A stretch of 64,000 nucleotides of DNA from contig CAJXUB010000001.1 in the NCBI GenBank assembly GCA_913061125.1, positions 46,424 through 110,423 on the forward strand, read 5' to 3'. Positions 1-10,010 of the stretch are shown here, one piece after another. The number at the start of each line of letters is the position of its first letter. Position 1 is the stretch's first letter. Source of the stretch: an uncultured Flavobacteriaceae bacterium (lineage in GTDB: Bacteria > Bacteroidota > Bacteroidia > Flavobacteriales > Flavobacteriaceae). The notes under the pieces were generated by a model that saw nothing but the letters and a program-made list of their open reading frames with translations, was not told the origin of the DNA and did no database searches. A program made the translations under genes and the position numbers.

Positions 1-2166
1 ATCGGCAAAAGGCGAATTGAATGGCGTCGAAATACGAATCACGCTACCAGGTTGAAAAATAGATTCTGTACGAATATTATCAATGCTTTTATTGTAATTA
101 ATACTGGCAAATACATTGGTGTAATTGAACATATTAAAACTGTAATAAAACAAATTTACGTTGTGAGACAGTGCACTCTCCAGCGCTGGATTCCCCGTAA
201 ACAAGGCATTGTAATTATTCAAAACCAACCCGCTTGCAAAATTGGATACATCCGTAAATTGTGTTTGCATGCTATAGGTCAAATTTAGGGTTTCGCTCTT
301 TTTAAGCTGTACGATGATATTTAAATCGGGAAGAAATCTAAAAAATCGGTCGGTAATGGTTTCGCCAAATTGAGTATTTTGAACATTATAGGCATGCCCC
401 GAAATTCCAGGCGTAATGGTAAAAATTCCTGTTTTCAGTCGGTAATGTAACCCTAAGTAAATATCTGAAAAATTATAATCAATTGCATTAACATCGGAGG
501 CACCGCCCAAGTTGGGGGTGGTGTCCAAAGTGGTGTTATCATCTAAAAATTGAAAAATATTGGAATCAAATTTTTGATGACTTAAAATGGTCCCAAAAGT
601 AACATTGATGTTACTTTTCTTGTTTAAAATATTCCAATAATCTAATTTGGCATCCAACTGGTTGGATTTTACCCGTTTCTCTTGCGCTAAATTGTAATTG
701 CTTTGACTGTCGTCTAGGCCCAAATTTGCCGCTGTTCCGTCATAATTCAACTTGTCTTCCAAAATCGCATTATAAAACGGATCCTCATCCTTTATGACGT
801 GTTGTGCTTCCAAAGCAAAAATATTGTCCTCATTGAGCGTGTAATAATAATTTAAATTTTGACTCACATTGTATGGCGTTGTTTCTTCAAACTGATCGAT
901 GTTGTTGTTCAGAGATGAAAAGAACCGCTGATCTTGCTCACTTTTAGACATTTGACCAAAGATGTCGTACTCCAACTGATTGTTGGCATCGGGTTGGTAT
1001 TTGGCCGATAATTTAAGCATCCCCAAATTATTTTCTTGAACCGTATTGCTTTCGGTTCTCTCATCAGGAATCCCCAAATCGGAGTCGGTGTATTGTATGG
1101 ATCGATTTTCTTGCAATTCATTTCTACTGTTGGAAAAAATGGCAAACCCTCCAAGATCCAGAGCTTGATTGGGCGACCAACTAAAATTGGTGGCCCCAAA
1201 TTTAGTGTTGATATCCTTGGCTCTGTTGTTTTGAAGCGTCAAAAACCCGATGTCATTATTGCCCAAATTCAGGTTCGTTCCACTGCTCAAACTGGGGCGA
1301 CGAAACCCGCCCGTAAAATTGAAATAGTCGCGTCGGCTAAACGCCACTTCACCAATATTATTCAAATCGCCGATAAAATTAATACTATAATCTGGGCTGT
1401 AATAAAACAGTTTTGGCTGCGCCAAATAGAGGGTTTTATCGTCCGAATCTCCCGCACCAGCGGTGATGTTTCCAAACCAAAAATTCTTTTTTCCTTCTTT
1501 GAGTTTAATATTTATCGCAACATTGTTTTGATTGTTTGTAACGCCACCCAACTGGCTTACTTCGGAGTAATTTTTTAGGACTTGGACTTTATCGACCGCA
1601 TTGGATGGGATGTTTTTAGTGGCTAATTTAGTGTCGCCGTCAAAAAAATCTTTCCCCTCAACCATCAGTTTGGAGACCACTTTACCTTCCACCTCGACCT
1701 GCCCATCGTCGTTGATTTCTACTCCGGGTAAGTTTTCTAAAACATCTTCTAATTTTCGTTCCGTTCCTTTATTAAACGAATCGGCATTGTAAACCAGCGT
1801 ATCACCACTGATAGTTACTGGCATTTCATACGTTAGTTCAACCTCATCGAGCGCGTTGTCTTCCTGAAGCGTGAAATTTTGAGTCACGTTAGAATCGGTT
1901 GTTTCCACAATTTGGCTCAAAGACTTCATTCCAATGTAGCTAACTTGAATGGAATAGGTTGTATTTTTTTTAAGATCCAATCGAAATCTGCCCTCATCAT
2001 TGGTAATTCCATAAGAATCTAGGGCACTAGTGGCTTTGTTGATGGCGATGACATTAGCCAATTCAAGAGGGTTCCCCAAAGAATCTTTCACATAACCCTC
2101 CAATTTAACTTGTGAAAATGAAAGGGTACTAAAGAGTAATAAAAGGAGACTGTAATAAAATTTCAT
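1..2166 (-). CDS. Outer-membrane beta-barrel / TonB-dependent receptor-like protein with N-terminal carboxypeptidase-regulatory-like domain (3' part runs off the window)
   Basis: Not in the ORF track because it is open to the window edge. Reverse-strand translation from ATG at 2166 gives MKFYYSLLLLLLFSTLSFSQVKLEGYVKDSLGNPLELANVIAINKATSALDSYGITNDEGRF..., a signal peptide plus CarboxypepD_reg-like domain, then GVEINDDGQVEVEGKVVSKLMVEGKDFFDGDTKLATKNIPSNAVDKVQV (plug-like). Confidence 0.85.
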   Translation of the reverse strand, partial: MKFYYSLLLLLFSTLSFSQVKLEGYVKDSLGNPLELANVIAINKATSALDSYGITNDEGRFRLDLKKNTTYSIQVSYIGMKSLSQIVETTDSNVTQNFTLQEDNALDEVELTYEMPVTISGDTLVYNADSFNKGTERKLEDVLENLPGVEINDDGQVEVEGKVVSKLMVEGKDFFDGDTKLATKNIPSNAVDKVQVLKNYSEVSQLGGVTNNQNNVAINIKLKEGKKNFWFGNITAGAGDSDDKTLYLAQPKLFYYSPDYSINFIGDLNNIGEVAFSRRDYFNFTGGFRRPSLSSGTNLNLGNNDIGFLTLQNNRAKDINTKFGATNFSWSPNQALDLGGFAIFSNSRNELQENRSIQYTDSDLGIPDERTESNTVQENNLGMLKLSAKYQPDANNQLEYDIFGQMSKSEQDQRFFSSLNNNIDQFEETTPYNVSQNLNYYYTLNEDNIFALEAQHVIKDEDPFYNAILEDKLNYDGTAANLGLDDSQSNYNLAQEKRVKSNQLDAKLDYWNILNKKSNINVTFGTILSHQKFDSNIFQFLDDNTTLDTTPNLGGASDVNAIDYNFSDIYLGLHYRLKTGIFTITPGISGHAYNVQNTQFGETITDRFFRFLPDLNIIVQLKKSETLNLTYSMQTQFTDVSNFASGLVLNNYNALFTGNPALESALSHNVNLFYYSFNMFNYTNVFASINYNKSIDNIRTESIFQPGSVIRISTPFNSPFAD

Positions 2167-2198
2167 GGGTTTAATTTTTATTTAAATTGGTTCATTGG

Positions 2199-3101
2199 TT
2201 AGCGTCTTCGACTACCACGCCCGCGGTACATCTCTCGCATTTCCTGCATTTTTTGTTTCACCGTAGCATTGTAATCTTTTCGGGTGATGACTTTTCCTTT
2301 TTTTGGTGCTTCGATGGCAAATTTTTCTTCGGGATTCATCACAATTTTAGAGCACAATATGGTGGTTTGATCAGCATTAACTTCTAGTATGAGTCCAGGC
2401 AACCCCCAAAACTCTCCGGGCCCTTGGTTAACCGGAATTTGGGGGGTGTACCAAGCTGTAACTTCTATGGTTTTAGGCACTTCGATTTCATCAGAAACTG
2501 AAGATGTTTTGGTCGAGTCGTTTTTAGTTGTGTTGTTATTTTTGGCTCGATCTCGTCGTCGCATACTTCGCCAATCAAACTCATCCACGGTTTTGATCGC
2601 AGTGGCCTTCATGCATAAATACTGACCAATTTGTTTGGTTTCCGAGCCAAGTTTCCAATCTAATTTTTGCAAGGAATCTGTAATTAAAAACTGACGCCCA
2701 AAAAATTCTTGATCCTGAACGAATTGTTGTGATTTTACATTTTTGTATTGTGGGCCAGCAGACAAACTACCCCACCAGCCGCCAAACCCTCTTTGGCCGG
2801 GTGCTTCCAAAACTTCTTCTTCCTTAAAAATGGATGCCGTTTTATCGAAGGTTAAGATGTAGCTCTTTTCGAACATGCTTCGCATGCGATCCATAATTTG
2901 TTTTTTTTGAGCTTCGCTCATTTGTTGACCTCCCCAACTGTCCAAATCCGGACTAGTTTTAGAGATATAATGAGCCTGTGCTTGGAAATTTTGTGCTGTT
3001 GCGGCAACAGACGTTAGGATTAACATTAAAGCTGCTAAACCCCTAGAATTGAAATACATATAGTTTTGTTTTAACATTTGCAAATTTACATTTTGTTTCA
3101 A
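2199..3101 (-). CDS. GLPGLI family protein
   Basis: Signal-like N-terminus and diagnostic motif WGLPGLILEV; paralogous to the next ORF. The true start may be internal (MYFNSRGLAALMLI). Confidence 0.9.
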   Translation of the reverse strand: MKQNVNLQMLKQNYMYFNSRGLAALMLILTSVAATAQNFQAQAHYISKTSPDLDSWGGQQMSEAQKKQIMDRMRSMFEKSYILTFDKTASIFKEEEVLEAPGQRGFGGWWGSLSAGPQYKNVKSQQFVQDQEFFGRQFLITDSLQKLDWKLGSETKQIGQYLCMKATAIKTVDEFDWRSMRRRDRAKNNNTTKNDSTKTSSVSDEIEVPKTIEVTAWYTPQIPVNQGPGEFWGLPGLILEVNADQTTILCSKIVMNPEEKFAIEAPKKGKVITRKDYNATVKQKMQEMREMYRGRGSRRR

Positions 3102-3131
3102 TTTGGGGCGTTAAAATCTTCACAAAAGCGT

Positions 3132-3983
3132 TTAGCCTCCGATGTGAATTTCAAAAGAATTACCACCTGAGTTTCGACTCTTAAACTGATCATTCATTTC
3201 TTCCATTTTTTTAAGCATAATGGCATCGTATTCGGCTTGGGTGACTTGTTTTCCTTTTTTGGGTTCTTGAATTTCGATTGTTTTTTTTGGATTGAGAGTT
3301 ATCTTACTGCATAAAATGGTCAAATCGCCATCGCTAACCTCTAATATGAGTCCCGGAAGTCCATGATACTGATCTGGACCATTACTGATGGGAATCTGTG
3401 GCGTATACCATGCCGTTACGGTTTGAGTGATCATTTTTGGAGTATCGGTATCTTCTTGTTTGACATCTTTTTCTCCATCATCACTACTGAATGTCATCAT
3501 GGAAAGTTCCTCCACTTCTTTGGTAAAAGTTGCCTTGAAACAAGTATAAGTTCCAATATTTTTAGTCTCGTCATGCAAAATCCATTGGATGGTGGGCATA
3601 GAATCCTTAATGATAAATTGCTTTCCTAAAGTTTCAACTTGATTGACAAAAGATTGAGTTTGAATGTTCTTAAATAAGGACCCTGATTCGCTGTCGGACA
3701 TAACAAACACCATGCCCTTTCCTGTTGTGGGTGGAGCCAATTCCTCGTCTTGTTTATATATCGATTTTGTTTTGTCAAAAGTTAAGAGATAGGTTTTTTG
3801 GAATTGCTTTTTAAGCATATCCATCAGTTGTTTTTGCATTTCAGTGCCTCCAACTTCAGTACTATCTAATTTAATATCTAAACTTCGTTGGGTTTTGTAG
3901 GTGGCAACACCCTGGAAGTCTTGTGCAAAAAGGGTGACGGTAGAACATAATAGAAGAAGAACGAGTCTAAATAATGCAGTCAT
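3132..3983 (-). CDS. GLPGLI family protein
   Basis: Signal peptide and HGLPGLILEV motif; tandem paralog of 2199..3101. Confidence 0.9.
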   Translation of the reverse strand: MTALFRLVLLLLCSTVTLFAQDFQGVATYKTQRSLDIKLDSTEVGGTEMQKQLMDMLKKQFQKTYLLTFDKTKSIYKQDEELAPPTTGKGMVFVMSDSESGSLFKNIQTQSFVNQVETLGKQFIIKDSMPTIQWILHDETKNIGTYTCFKATFTKEVEELSMMTFSSDDGEKDVKQEDTDTPKMITQTVTAWYTPQIPISNGPDQYHGLPGLILEVSDGDLTILCSKITLNPKKTIEIQEPKKGKQVTQAEYDAIMLKKMEEMNDQFKSRNSGGNSFEIHIGG

Positions 3984-4084
3984 GGGTAAATTTTTTAAAT
4001 TAAAATTTATTGTGCTTTATGTTTAGACGAGCTAGGCCAGAAAATGTAACATAAAAACTCTCGTTTTTTTTGTAATTTTCAGCA

Positions 4085-4867
4085 ATGTTAAAATGCTTAC
4101 TTTTAATCTTCAGTATATCCCCTGTGTTATTGCAGGCTCAACTTCAGTTGAGTAACAATGATAACAAGACCACCAAAATCGATATGGACTATTTTGTTGG
4201 TGTGGATGCCTTTCAGGGGTGTTATTATATCAAAAATCAAACCTTATTTTTGACCAAAACTGGGGTGTTACAAAATTATGCAAATCTTCAATTGGGGGCT
4301 ATCAGTCAAGTTGAAATTTTTAATGCCCTTAAAATTGCCGTATTACATCGAAATTTCAATACGGTAGTACTGCTTGACAATAGACTGGCCGAGGTTAATA
4401 TTATTGATTTCAACACGCTCTCACCAATGCGAACGGTATCCCAAATTACTTATGCCAATGACAATAATTTTTGGCTGTTTAATGCGCTAACTTTCGAATT
4501 AGAACTATTTAATTACGACAATAAAAAAACGCTTCAAACCACACTACCCATCGCAGAAGAGGTGATCGCCCTTGAGAGTGATTACAACAACCTTTTGGCG
4601 TTGACTCCAACCGCATTGTATCACTACAATTATACCGGGAGTTTGATTTCAAAAATGGACCATATTGGTCTTGAAAATATGGTGTTATGGGGAAAACATA
4701 TTATAGCCCTAAAAAACAACTTGCTGTACCACAAAACCCTCTCGGACAACGAATTTCAGAGGTTAGACATTCCAAAAAAAACAATGAAACAGTTTTTTGT
4801 AATGAACCAAAGCTTGTATATTTATGACGGAGAAATTCTTCACCAAAACCAACTTATAAAAGATTAA
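4085..4867 (+). CDS. Hypothetical secreted protein
   Basis: Signal-peptide-like start (MLKCLLLIFSISPVLLQAQ), 260 aa ORF, 3 bp upstream of a dNK gene. Confidence 0.6.
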   Translation: MLKCLLLIFSISPVLLQAQLQLSNNDNKTTKIDMDYFVGVDAFQGCYYIKNQTLFLTKTGVLQNYANLQLGAISQVEIFNALKIAVLHRNFNTVVLLDNRLAEVNIIDFNTLSPMRTVSQITYANDNNFWLFNALTFELELFNYDNKKTLQTTLPIAEEVIALESDYNNLLALTPTALYHYNYTGSLISKMDHIGLENMVLWGKHIIALKNNLLYHKTLSDNEFQRLDIPKKTMKQFFVMNQSLYIYDGEILHQNQLIKD

Positions 4868-4870
4868 ATT

Positions 4871-5485
4871 ATGCACATTGCCATCGCTGGAAACATAGGG
4901 GCAGGAAAAACCACTTTAACACAATTACTGGCCAAACACTACAACTGGGAAGCACAACTGGAAGATGTGGTTGACAACCCGTATTTAGATGATTTTTACA
5001 ACCAGATGGAACGCTGGAGTTTCAACCTTCAAGTGTATTTTCTAAACAGTCGATTTCGGCAAGTATTACAAATTCGAAAAAGTGGAAAAGACATCATTCA
5101 GGATCGAACTATTTATGAAGATGCCAATATTTTTGCACCCAACTTACACGCTATGGGGCTCATGACCAATCGTGATTTTGACAACTACAGCTCATTATTT
5201 AACCTTATGGAAAGCTTGGTAGAAGCCCCCGATTTGTTGATATACCTGCGCAGTACAATCCCAAATCTGGTAAATCAAATTCACAAACGAGGCCGCGATT
5301 ATGAAAACTCCATCAGCATAGATTACCTGAGCCGACTCAACGAGCGTTACGAAGCTTGGATTCATGGCTACAACAAAGGACGACTACTTATCATTGATGT
5401 AGATGATTTGGACTTTGTAGAAAACCCCGAAGATTTAGGCCGCATTATCGGAAAAATTGATGCTGAAATAAACGGCCTTTTTTAG
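4871..5485 (+). CDS. Deoxynucleoside kinase
   Basis: P-loop MHIAIAGNIGAGKTTLTQLLA, DRTIYEDANIFA, KRGRDYE motifs of the dNK family. Confidence 0.9.
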   Translation: MHIAIAGNIGAGKTTLTQLLAKHYNWEAQLEDVVDNPYLDDFYNQMERWSFNLQVYFLNSRFRQVLQIRKSGKDIIQDRTIYEDANIFAPNLHAMGLMTNRDFDNYSSLFNLMESLVEAPDLLIYLRSTIPNLVNQIHKRGRDYENSISIDYLSRLNERYEAWIHGYNKGRLLIIDVDDLDFVENPEDLGRIIGKIDAEINGLF

Positions 5486-5506
5486 CATAATACCATACAT
5501 TTTTAA

Positions 5507-5537
5507 CAAAAAAACCACACTAATCAGTGTGGTTTTT
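5507..5537. terminator. Bidirectional intrinsic terminator between dNK and hppA
   Basis: aaaaaaaCCACACtaatcaGTGTGGttttttt between convergent genes. Confidence 0.8.
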
Positions 5538-5557
5538 TTATGCTTTAGAGGTTGAAA

Positions 5558-7987
5558 TTACTCTTTAGTGATTTCAATTTCTTTGATAACTTTTTTCGCA
5601 GAGGTACCAGCTGTTTCAGTCACAGAACCTTCAAAGTTATTGAGTTGTTGCATGACTTCGGATTCCGTTCCTGAAAAAGTTTTTTCAACCACAGTTTCAA
5701 AACCGTTTTCAGTAGTAACGTACTTGACAGTAGCAACCACTTGATCGGATTGATCTTGATCAACATAGACCTTTACTTCAACTTCTTGATTAGCAAAAGC
5801 AGATTCATCTTGAGAATGACCACCAAGAATTGGAGCCACAACCAACCCAATCAAACACGTTAGTTTGATTAAAATATTCATTGAAGGTCCTGAAGTATCT
5901 TTAAAAGGATCGCCCACAGTGTCTCCAGTCACAGCTGCTTTATGAGCGTCAGATCCTTTGTAAGTCATTTCACCGTTAATTTCAACCCCCGCTTCGAAAG
6001 ATTTTTTAGCATTATCCCAAGCTCCTCCAGCATTATTTTGGAAAATGGCCCAAAGAACTCCAGATACCGTAACTCCTGCCATATAGCCGCCTAACATTTC
6101 GGCTACAAGTTTGTGATTTTCGGGGTAGATTAAAATTCCAATAATCACAATAATGATGGGAAATCCTATGGTTAATAGCCCTGGAAGAAGCATTTGTTTT
6201 AGCGAAGCTTTGGTTGAAATATCAACACATTTGTCGTATTCTGGTTTCCCAGTTCCTTCCATAATTCCTGGAATATCTCTAAATTGACGCCGTACTTCTT
6301 CAACCATTTCCATGGCAGCTTTCCCTACAGAACTCATGGCTAAAGCAGAAAATACGACCGGTACCATTCCGCCGACAAAAAGCATGGCAAGAACGGGAGC
6401 TTTAAAAATATTAATCCCATCAATTTCGGTAAACGTAACATAGGCCGCAAATAACGCTAAAGCCGTTAGTGCTGCGGAAGCAATGGCAAAACCTTTACCT
6501 GTGGCTGCTGTGGTATTTCCTACAGAGTCCAAGATGTCTGTACGCTCTCGAACGATGGGCTCTTGCTCACTCATTTCAGCAATGCCGCCGGCATTGTCTG
6601 CGATGGGTCCAAAAGCATCTATGGCCAGTTGCATCGCTGTGGTTGCCATCATGGCTGAGGCCGCCATAGCGACTCCGTAAAATCCAGCAAAAGCATAAGA
6701 GGCCCAGATGGCAATTGCAAATAATAGAACTGAAGAAAACGTAGAAATCATTCCTGTGGCAAGTCCAGCAATAATGTTGGTTGCCGCTCCTGTGCTTGAT
6801 TGTTGTACAATATTTAAAATCGGTTTTTTACCTAAACCTGTATAATATTCTGTAAAGGAGGAAATGGCACCACCAACGATAAGACCAACTAATGTGGCAT
6901 AAAATACTCGGTAAGCAGAAATATTTTGCAATCCTTCGCCATAAAATTCCATTTGCATGGTTTCTGGTAGCATCCAAGTTACAAGTCCAAAACTGGCCAA
7001 ACCAACCAACACGATTGAGGTCCAGTTTCCGATATTAAGGGCTTTTTGTACTTCGGCTTCTTTGGCGTCATTTGAGCTAATTTTAACTAAAAATGTTCCA
7101 ATAATTGATATGATAATTCCAGCACCAGCAATAGCCATTGGTAAAAGGATTGGCCCTATTCCACCAAAAGCGTCAGAAATGCTTCCACCCATGTCTTTTA
7201 TGATGTAGTTTCCTAAAACCATTGCGGCCAAAACTGTGGCGACATAGGATCCAAATAAATCGGCACCCATACCGGCAACATCACCAACATTGTCACCAAC
7301 ATTATCGGCAATAGTGGCGGGATTTCGTGGGTCGTCCTCTGGAATTCCAGCTTCGACTTTTCCAACAAGGTCAGCTCCAACATCGGCGGCTTTGGTGTAG
7401 ATCCCGCCACCTACTCGGGCAAATAAAGCGATGGATTCTGCACCAAGTGAAAATCCAGCGAGTGTTTCGAGGACAATTGTCATATCGACAGTGTTGGTCC
7501 AAGCCCCACCCATGAACACTTGAAAAAATATGATGAAAAATAAGGAAAGTCCCAATACGGCTAACCCTGCAACGCCTAGTCCCATTACGGTTCCACCTCC
7601 AAAAGAAATATTTAGCGCTTTGGGTAAACTGGTCTTTGCGGCTTGTGTTGTTCTAACATTGGTTTTTGTTGCGATGCGCATTCCAATATTTCCTGCAAAA
7701 GCAGAAAAAACAGCCCCAATGACAAATGCTATAATGATGAGGTAGCTTGTAGTTTCTACGACAGAGGCTACCCCTGCCAGAGCAATACTAGCCCCGATCA
7801 CAAAATACGTTAAAAGCTTGTATTCCGCCTTAAGAAAAGCCAAGGCACCAACATAGATGTGGTCTGAAATTTCTTTCATTTTACCATCACCGGCGTCCTG
7901 TTTCATAACTGAGGATCGCTTGAGTCCCATATAAATTAACCCTAGAACCGCCATGGCTGCTGGCATGTATATCATTAATGCTTCCAT
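5558..7987 (-). CDS. hppA: Membrane-bound sodium/proton-translocating pyrophosphatase with C-terminal soluble extension
   Basis: 809 aa; [55 protein letters not shown] motifs. Confidence 0.95.
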   Translation of the reverse strand: MEALMIYMPAAMAVLGLIYMGLKRSSVMKQDAGDGKMKEISDHIYVGALAFLKAEYKLLTYFVIGASIALAGVASVVETTSYLIIIAFVIGAVFSAFAGNIGMRIATKTNVRTTQAAKTSLPKALNISFGGGTVMGLGVAGLAVLGLSLFFIIFFQVFMGGAWTNTVDMTIVLETLAGFSLGAESIALFARVGGGIYTKAADVGADLVGKVEAGIPEDDPRNPATIADNVGDNVGDVAGMGADLFGSYVATVLAAMVLGNYIIKDMGGSISDAFGGIGPILLPMAIAGAGIIISIIGTFLVKISSNDAKEAEVQKALNIGNWTSIVLVGLASFGLVTWMLPETMQMEFYGEGLQNISAYRVFYATLVGLIVGGAISSFTEYYTGLGKKPILNIVQQSSTGAATNIIAGLATGMISTFSSVLLFAIAIWASYAFAGFYGVAMAASAMMATTAMQLAIDAFGPIADNAGGIAEMSEQEPIVRERTDILDSVGNTTAATGKGFAIASAALTALALFAAYVTFTEIDGINIFKAPVLAMLFVGGMVPVVFSALAMSSVGKAAMEMVEEVRRQFRDIPGIMEGTGKPEYDKCVDISTKASLKQMLLPGLLTIGFPIIIVIIGILIYPENHKLVAEMLGGYMAGVTVSGVLWAIFQNNAGGAWDNAKKSFEAGVEINGEMTYKGSDAHKAAVTGDTVGDPFKDTSGPSMNILIKLTCLIGLVVAPILGGHSQDESAFANQEVEVKVYVDQDQSDQVVATVKYVTTENGFETVVEKTFSGTESEVMQQLNNFEGSVTETAGTSAKKVIKEIEITKE

Positions 7988-8077
7988 AATTTAAATTTAA
8001 TTAATTTTAAAGGCCACAAATGTAGTGAAATGATTAAGAATAGAAAAACCTGTTTTTAACCCTATTTGGCCGAGTTT

Positions 8078-9055
8078 TTATTTGTATAATACTTTCTTTA
8101 CTGCTTTGATGACATCCTCGCTGTTGGGCAACCATTCTTCCAATAGGACCGGAGAGTAAGGCGCTGGCGTGTCTGCAGTGTTGATTTTGACAACAGGAGC
8201 ATCTAAATAATCAAACGCTTTTTCCTGAACTTGATAGGTAATTTCTGTAGAAACGTTACCAAAAGGCCAGGCCTCTTCTAAAACAACCAATCGGTTGGTT
8301 TTTTTAACAGATTCTAAAATGGTATTAATATCCAAAGGACGAACTGTCCTTAAGTCAATAATCTCACAAGAAATCCCTTCCTGTTCAAGAGCATCAGCAG
8401 CTTTGTACGCCTCTTTGATAATTTTACCAAAAGAAACCACAGTCACATCCGTTCCAGAGCGCTTGATCTCTGCAACGCCAATGGGCAAAATATACTCGCC
8501 TTCTGGAACTTCACCTTTATCGCCATACATTTGCTCACTTTCCATAAAAATAACAGGGTCGTCGTCGCGAATTGCAGCTTTTAACAAGCCCTTGGCATCG
8601 TATGGATTTGAAGGAACGATAACTTTTAAACCGGGGCAATTGGCGTACCAGCTTTCAAAGGCCTGAGAGTGGGTAGCGGCCAATTGGCCTGCAGAAGCCG
8701 TTGGGCCTCTAAATACTATGGGGCACTTGAATTGTCCGCCAGACATTTGTCTGATTTTTGCCGCGTTATTGATAATCTGATCAATCCCTACCAGCGAAAA
8801 ATTAAACGTCATAAATTCGACAATGGGCCTGTTACCAGTCATGGTCGATCCTACTGCAATTCCAGCAAACCCCAATTCGGCTATTGGGGTGTCAATGACG
8901 CGCTTGGGACCAAATTCATCTAACATCCCTTTGGATGCTTTGTAGGCACCATTGTATTCCGCAACTTCTTCTCCCATAAGATAGATGCTCTCATCGCGGC
9001 GCATCTCCTCACTCATGGCTTCGCAAACGGCTTCTCTAAATTGTATTGTTTTCAT
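8078..9055 (-). CDS. pdhB: Pyruvate dehydrogenase complex E1 component subunit beta
   Basis: MKTIQFREAVCEAMSEEMRRDESIYLMGEEVAEYNGAYKASKGM...; canonical E1-beta. Confidence 0.93.
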   Translation of the reverse strand: MKTIQFREAVCEAMSEEMRRDESIYLMGEEVAEYNGAYKASKGMLDEFGPKRVIDTPIAELGFAGIAVGSTMTGNRPIVEFMTFNFSLVGIDQIINNAAKIRQMSGGQFKCPIVFRGPTASAGQLAATHSQAFESWYANCPGLKVIVPSNPYDAKGLLKAAIRDDDPVIFMESEQMYGDKGEVPEGEYILPIGVAEIKRSGTDVTVVSFGKIIKEAYKAADALEQEGISCEIIDLRTVRPLDINTILESVKKTNRLVVLEEAWPFGNVSTEITYQVQEKAFDYLDAPVVKINTADTPAPYSPVLLEEWLPNSEDVIKAVKKVLYK

Positions 9056-9176
9056 GTGTTGGTTCGTAATTAAATCAATTCTATTGTTACAATGTTCGGT
9101 TTACTTTACAATTGATTTATTTCAGCCCTGCAAAAATAGTAATAATCAAACATATTAAAGCCAAGTATTATTTAAA

Positions 9177-9202
9177 AATTTGCTATGCATGCATAGCAAA
9201 TT
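9177..9202. promoter_or_regulatory. 26-bp perfect palindrome upstream of etfBA (candidate transcription-factor operator)
   Basis: AATTTGCTATGCATGCATAGCAAATT equals its own reverse complement; 46 bp upstream of the etfB ATG. Confidence 0.6.
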
Positions 9203-9248
9203 CAATTTTTTTTTGTACTTTCGTGGCATAGATAAAACGACCCAAACT

Positions 9249-9995
9249 ATGAAGATTTTAGTATGCATCAGTCATGTCCCAGACACCACTTCAAAAATTA
9301 ATTTTACAAACGACAATACCGGCTTTGATACAACTGGTGTTCAGTTTGTTATCAACCCCAACGACGAATTTGGATTGACCAGAGCCATGTGGTTTAAGGA
9401 ACGTCAAAACGCCACGGTAGATGTGGTTAATGTTGGCGGACCAGAAACAGAACCCACGCTTCGAAAAGCACTGGCCATCGGCGCCGATGCCGCTATTCGA
9501 GTAAACACACCTGCAACCGATGGTTTTGCTGTAGCTCAAGAATTGACTAAAATTGCAAAAGAAGGCGATTATGACCTAATTATCGCTGGACGGGAATCTA
9601 TTGATTACAATGGCGGTATGGTTCCAGGAATTATTGCTTCAAATCTTAAGGCGAGTTTTGTAAACAATTGCATACAGTTGGATATTGAGGGAGACAACGC
9701 CACTGCTGTTAGAGAAATTGATGGCGGTAAAGAAACTCTAAACACCACCCTACCTCTTGTTATTGGCGGACAAAAAGGCCTTGTTGAAGAAAGTGACCTT
9801 AAAATCCCCAACATGCGTGGTATTATGATGGCCAGAAAAAAACCATTGACTGTCCTAGAGCCAAATGAAAACCAAGATTTCACAACATCCATTTCGTTTG
9901 AGAAACCCGAGCCAAAAGGGGCCATCAAATTGGTCGATGCCGAAAATATTGATGAACTTATTAATCTTCTGCACAACGAAGCAAAAGTTATTTAA
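9249..9995 (+). CDS. etfB: Electron transfer flavoprotein subunit beta
   Basis: MKILVCISHVPDTTSKINFT...; AGRESIDYNGGMVPGIIA. Start refined inside ORF 9180..9995. Confidence 0.93.
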   Translation: MKILVCISHVPDTTSKINFTNDNTGFDTTGVQFVINPNDEFGLTRAMWFKERQNATVDVVNVGGPETEPTLRKALAIGADAAIRVNTPATDGFAVAQELTKIAKEGDYDLIIAGRESIDYNGGMVPGIIASNLKASFVNNCIQLDIEGDNATAVREIDGGKETLNTTLPLVIGGQKGLVEESDLKIPNMRGIMMARKKPLTVLEPNENQDFTTSISFEKPEPKGAIKLVDAENIDELINLLHNEAKVI

Positions 9996-10010
9996 AACAA
10001 AAAAAATCTT

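Noticed and set aside
909-2625. ORFs 909..1199 (-), 1036..1578 (+), 1601..1792 (+), 2187..2387 (+), 2389..2625 (+)
   Set aside because: Overlap the receptor gene open to the window edge or the GLPGLI gene; low-complexity antisense translations.
6469-7745. Plus-strand ORFs within hppA (6469, 6483, 6957, 7327, 7530)
   Set aside because: Antisense shadows of a strongly conserved gene; no recognizable domains or own regulatory context.
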